NCBI GenBank assembly: GCA_041874725.1
Contig: CP097466.1
Span: 1,426,001-1,490,000 of the forward strand
From: Duganella sp. BuS-21
GTDB taxonomy: Bacteria; Pseudomonadota; Gammaproteobacteria; Burkholderiales; Burkholderiaceae_D
Reading direction: 5' to 3'
DNA: 64,000 nucleotides
How positions within the stretch are numbered: the stretch's first letter is position 1; each line of letters opens with the position of its first letter. Both the position numbers and the translations under genes were made by a program. Under the pieces are notes generated by a model. The model was not told where the DNA came from. It was given only the letters and a program-made list of their open reading frames with translations, and did no database searches. Shown piece by piece: positions 62,090 through 64,000 of this stretch.

Positions 62090-62671
62090 ATGTCAGTCAA
62101 TTTAAGCAAGGGCCAGAAGATCTCTCTGGAGAAGGAAGCCGGCGGCGCGCTTGGGCGCGTGACCATGGGCCTCGGTTGGGACGCCATCAAGAGCAAGGGT
62201 TTCCTCGGCTTCGGTTCCAAGTCGGAAGCGGTCGATCTCGACGCTTCGTGCGTGATGTTCGACGAAGGCCATCGTCCGGTGGACGTGATTTTCTTCCGTC
62301 AGCTGAAAAGCAAGGACGGCAGCGTGGTCCACAGCGGTGACAACCGCACCGGTGCCGGTGATGGCGACGATGAGCAGATCAATGTTGACCTGAACGCGGT
62401 GCCGTCGACGATCAAGAGTTTGGTCTTCACGGTGAACAGCTTCACCGGCCAGACGTTCGCGCAGGTGGAGAATGCGTATTGCCGTTTGCTGGACGCCAGC
62501 AATGGCAAGGAAGTGGCGCGTTTCAACCTGTCGGTGCAGGGCCCACACTCGGCGCAAATCATGGCCAAGCTGTATCGCCACAACGGCGAGTGGAAGATGC
62601 ATGCGATCGGCGAGAACGGCAACGGCCGCACCTTCGACGACCTGCTGCCGCAGATCGCCGCGCACCTGTAA
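62090..62671 (+). CDS. TerD family calcium-binding stress protein, copy 2
   Basis: 193 residues. [55 protein letters not shown] and KSLVFTVNSFTGQTFAQVEN are standard TerD features. It is a divergent paralogue of copy 1, lacking the DGSPFDLDG form of the first loop and having an FLGFGSKSEAVDLD insertion. Last gene of the cluster, before a strong terminator. Confidence 0.92.
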   Translation: MSVNLSKGQKISLEKEAGGALGRVTMGLGWDAIKSKGFLGFGSKSEAVDLDASCVMFDEGHRPVDVIFFRQLKSKDGSVVHSGDNRTGAGDGDDEQINVDLNAVPSTIKSLVFTVNSFTGQTFAQVENAYCRLLDASNGKEVARFNLSVQGPHSAQIMAKLYRHNGEWKMHAIGENGNGRTFDDLLPQIAAHL

Positions 62672-62692
62672 TAATTTTTAGCTGTAGTCTTT

Positions 62693-62729
62693 AGCGGAGC
62701 ACTGTACCGGCAGTGCTCCGCTTTTTTTT
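62693..62729. terminator. Rho-independent terminator after the TerD cluster
   Basis: Perfect 12-base stem (62693-62704 with 62711-62722) around the loop TACCGG, followed by a run of eight T (62722-62729). It lies between the convergent TerD and porin genes and ends two bases before the porin stop codon. Confidence 0.92.
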
Positions 62730-62730
62730 G

Positions 62731-64000
62731 TCAGAAGGCGTGACGCAGACCGAGGCTCAGCATGGTGGTGCGGGCGTCGATGTTCTGGCCGGCGCCCGAG
62801 AACAGCGGCACTTCCTGCGTACCCAGCGGGATCAGGATGGCGCCGGGACCGCCAGCCAGCGGCAGCGGGGTGGCGCTGCTGACGACGACGTTGCCGCGCT
62901 TGTCCTTGATGCCGCCGAAGCGGGTGTAGAACGCGGTGCGCTTGGAGAAGTTGTAGTCCAGGCCCAGCATCAGGCCATTGTCCTTGCCGCGCGTGTAGTT
63001 GGTGAAGCGGGTATTCAGGAACACTGCGGTCAGGTCGACGGCGCCGATCGGATGCTTGAGGGTCGCGGTCCAGGTACGCACTTCAGGATCGGTATTGCCG
63101 CGCAGCGAGAACTGGGCGTTGTGGCCGGCCACCGCCAGCGACGTGCCGACGCCTGGGATGGTGTACTTGACCGCCGCCATGAAGGAGGTGAAGCGCTCGC
63201 CGAAGAACAGCGGCACCAGGGTGGTGCCGGACACCACGCCGATCGGCACGTTGTCGAAGTTGTTGCGGTGGTAGGACGCCAGCGCGACCAGCGAATCGGT
63301 GCGGTAGGCAAGCATGGCACCGGCGGTCTTGCCGCGGCCGCTGGCGGTTTCGGCGCCGGCGGTCAGGCCGCCGATGATCTGGCCGGTGCTACCGGTCGCC
63401 ACCGGGGTCGACGCGGTGGCAAACGAGCGCGCCGCGCTGACGCCGCTGCCGATGCCGGAGTTGGTGGCGTAGGACGCGATCGCGGTCCATGGACCTTGCT
63501 TGATGGCGTAGCTGATCTGGTTGTCCTGCCAGGTTTGTACGGTGTTGACCACCAGGCCGGCGCCGAACAGGTCGGTGCTGCCCAGGGCTTCCGGCGTCAC
63601 CAGGTAATAGGAAATCAGCATCGGGCTGGCCTGACGGCCGAGCTTGACTTCGCCCACCGGCGTGGTCAGGCCGACGTAGGCCTGGCGGCCGAACAGGCGG
63701 CCATCATTGGCGAGGCCGCCGTTGTCGAGGGTGATGCCGCCTTCCAGCACGAACAGGCCGCGATAGCCACCGCCCAGGTCTTCCACGCCACGGAAGCCGA
63801 TATTGCTCTGGCGCGTGTGCGAAGGGCTGAGGCGGGTGGTCACGGTCGCCGGCGCGGCCAGGCGGTTCGGCACTGGCGTGGCGCCGCTGACGCCGAACAC
63901 GGTACCTTGCACATTGCCCTCGCTCTTATCGACGCGGTCGACGCCGACGTCCAGGGTGCCGTAGATGGTGACCGAGGATTGGGCGGCGGCGTGGCCCGAA
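62731..64000 (-). CDS. Gram-negative trimeric porin, Burkholderiales type, partial
   Basis: About 423 residues are visible; the 5' end is cut at the right edge within the signal peptide. The frame begins near AAAQSSVTIYGTLDVGVDRV, the usual mature start. Family landmarks: SNIGFRGVEDLGGGYRGLFV, LFGRQAYVGLTTPVGEVKLG, DYNFSKRTAFYTRFGGIKDK and the C-terminal MLSLGLRHAF ending in phenylalanine as needed for BAM insertion. An outer-membrane diffusion channel. The internal ATG at 63912 is not the start. Confidence 0.93.
   Translation of the reverse strand, partial: SGHAAAQSSVTIYGTLDVGVDRVDKSEGNVQGTVFGVSGATPVPNRLAAPATVTTRLSPSHTRQSNIGFRGVEDLGGGYRGLFVLEGGITLDNGGLANDGRLFGRQAYVGLTTPVGEVKLGRQASPMLISYYLVTPEALGSTDLFGAGLVVNTVQTWQDNQISYAIKQGPWTAIASYATNSGIGSGVSAARSFATASTPVATGSTGQIIGGLTAGAETASGRGKTAGAMLAYRTDSLVALASYHRNNFDNVPIGVVSGTTLVPLFFGERFTSFMAAVKYTIPGVGTSLAVAGHNAQFSLRGNTDPEVRTWTATLKHPIGAVDLTAVFLNTRFTNYTRGKDNGLMLGLDYNFSKRTAFYTRFGGIKDKRGNVVVSSATPLPLAGGPGAILIPLGTQEVPLFSGAGQNIDARTTMLSLGLRHAF

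Noticed and set aside
1..64000. CRISPR arrays, tRNA or rRNA genes, and complete insertion sequences
   Set aside because: No regularly spaced repeats, no recognisable RNA gene and no transposase were seen on reading the window; small RNAs cannot be excluded by eye.

Overview
The window is high-GC, densely coded bacterial chromosome. The gene content points to an Oxalobacteraceae-type betaproteobacterium of the Massilia/Duganella/Janthinobacterium kind. Supporting signs are a DUF2782 gene next to homoserine kinase, an aa3-type cytochrome oxidase operon in the Burkholderiales order (coxB, coxA, small assembly protein, ctaG, DUF2970, coxC), adjacent pilT and pilU, several PEP-CTERM envelope proteins and a Burkholderiales-type trimeric porin. 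This placement rests on gene content only. I see no rRNA, tRNA, CRISPR array or intact transposase.

Layout. 1-5.6 kb: thrB (cut by the window edge), a DUF2782 protein, polA, a Tat-exported dienelactone hydrolase and a ZIP metal transporter with no ordinary start codon. 5.8-15.9 kb: an AT-edged accessory block of secreted proteins. It holds a metzincin protease ending in a dockerin, a cohesin protein with a PEP-CTERM anchor, a degraded and an intact S8 subtilase, and two tandem PEP-CTERM paralogues. 16-24 kb: mercaptopyruvate sulfurtransferase, an EamA transporter and a Rieske oxygenase on the minus strand, then xseB-ispA-dxs (isoprenoid precursors), an M48 protease, a cobalamin adenosyltransferase and a SUFU-like protein. 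24.5-31 kb: glcDEF (glycolate oxidase), a GGDEF-EAL protein and glutathione peroxidase. 31-35 kb: pilU, pilT, yggS and proC. 35-45 kb: a lipoprotein pair (diheme cytochrome plus beta-helix), two membrane proteins, ubiA, oxyR, a third PilT-type ATPase, rfaE2, trmL, comF and a BioC-like methyltransferase. 45.6-55.2 kb: the cytochrome oxidase operon with its heme A, SURF1 and SCO assembly genes, interrupted by a reverse two-gene cassette. 55.2-64 kb: AI-2E family permease, solute-binding protein, CorC/HlyC-type protein, nhaR, a DUF475-TerD-AIM24-TerD stress cluster and a truncated porin.

The most interesting item is the adjacent pair at 5.8-9.4 kb. A secreted metalloprotease carries a C-terminal type-I-like dockerin, and the next gene, 28 bases on, encodes a single cohesin with a signal peptide and PEP-CTERM sorting signal. 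This looks like a minimal, non-cellulosomal cohesin-dockerin system that would tether a protease to the cell envelope or exopolysaccharide. The window also holds a family of very long perfect palindromes at 32.5, 43.0 and 58.5 kb, whose GGGTCAG ends are constant while the cores differ.
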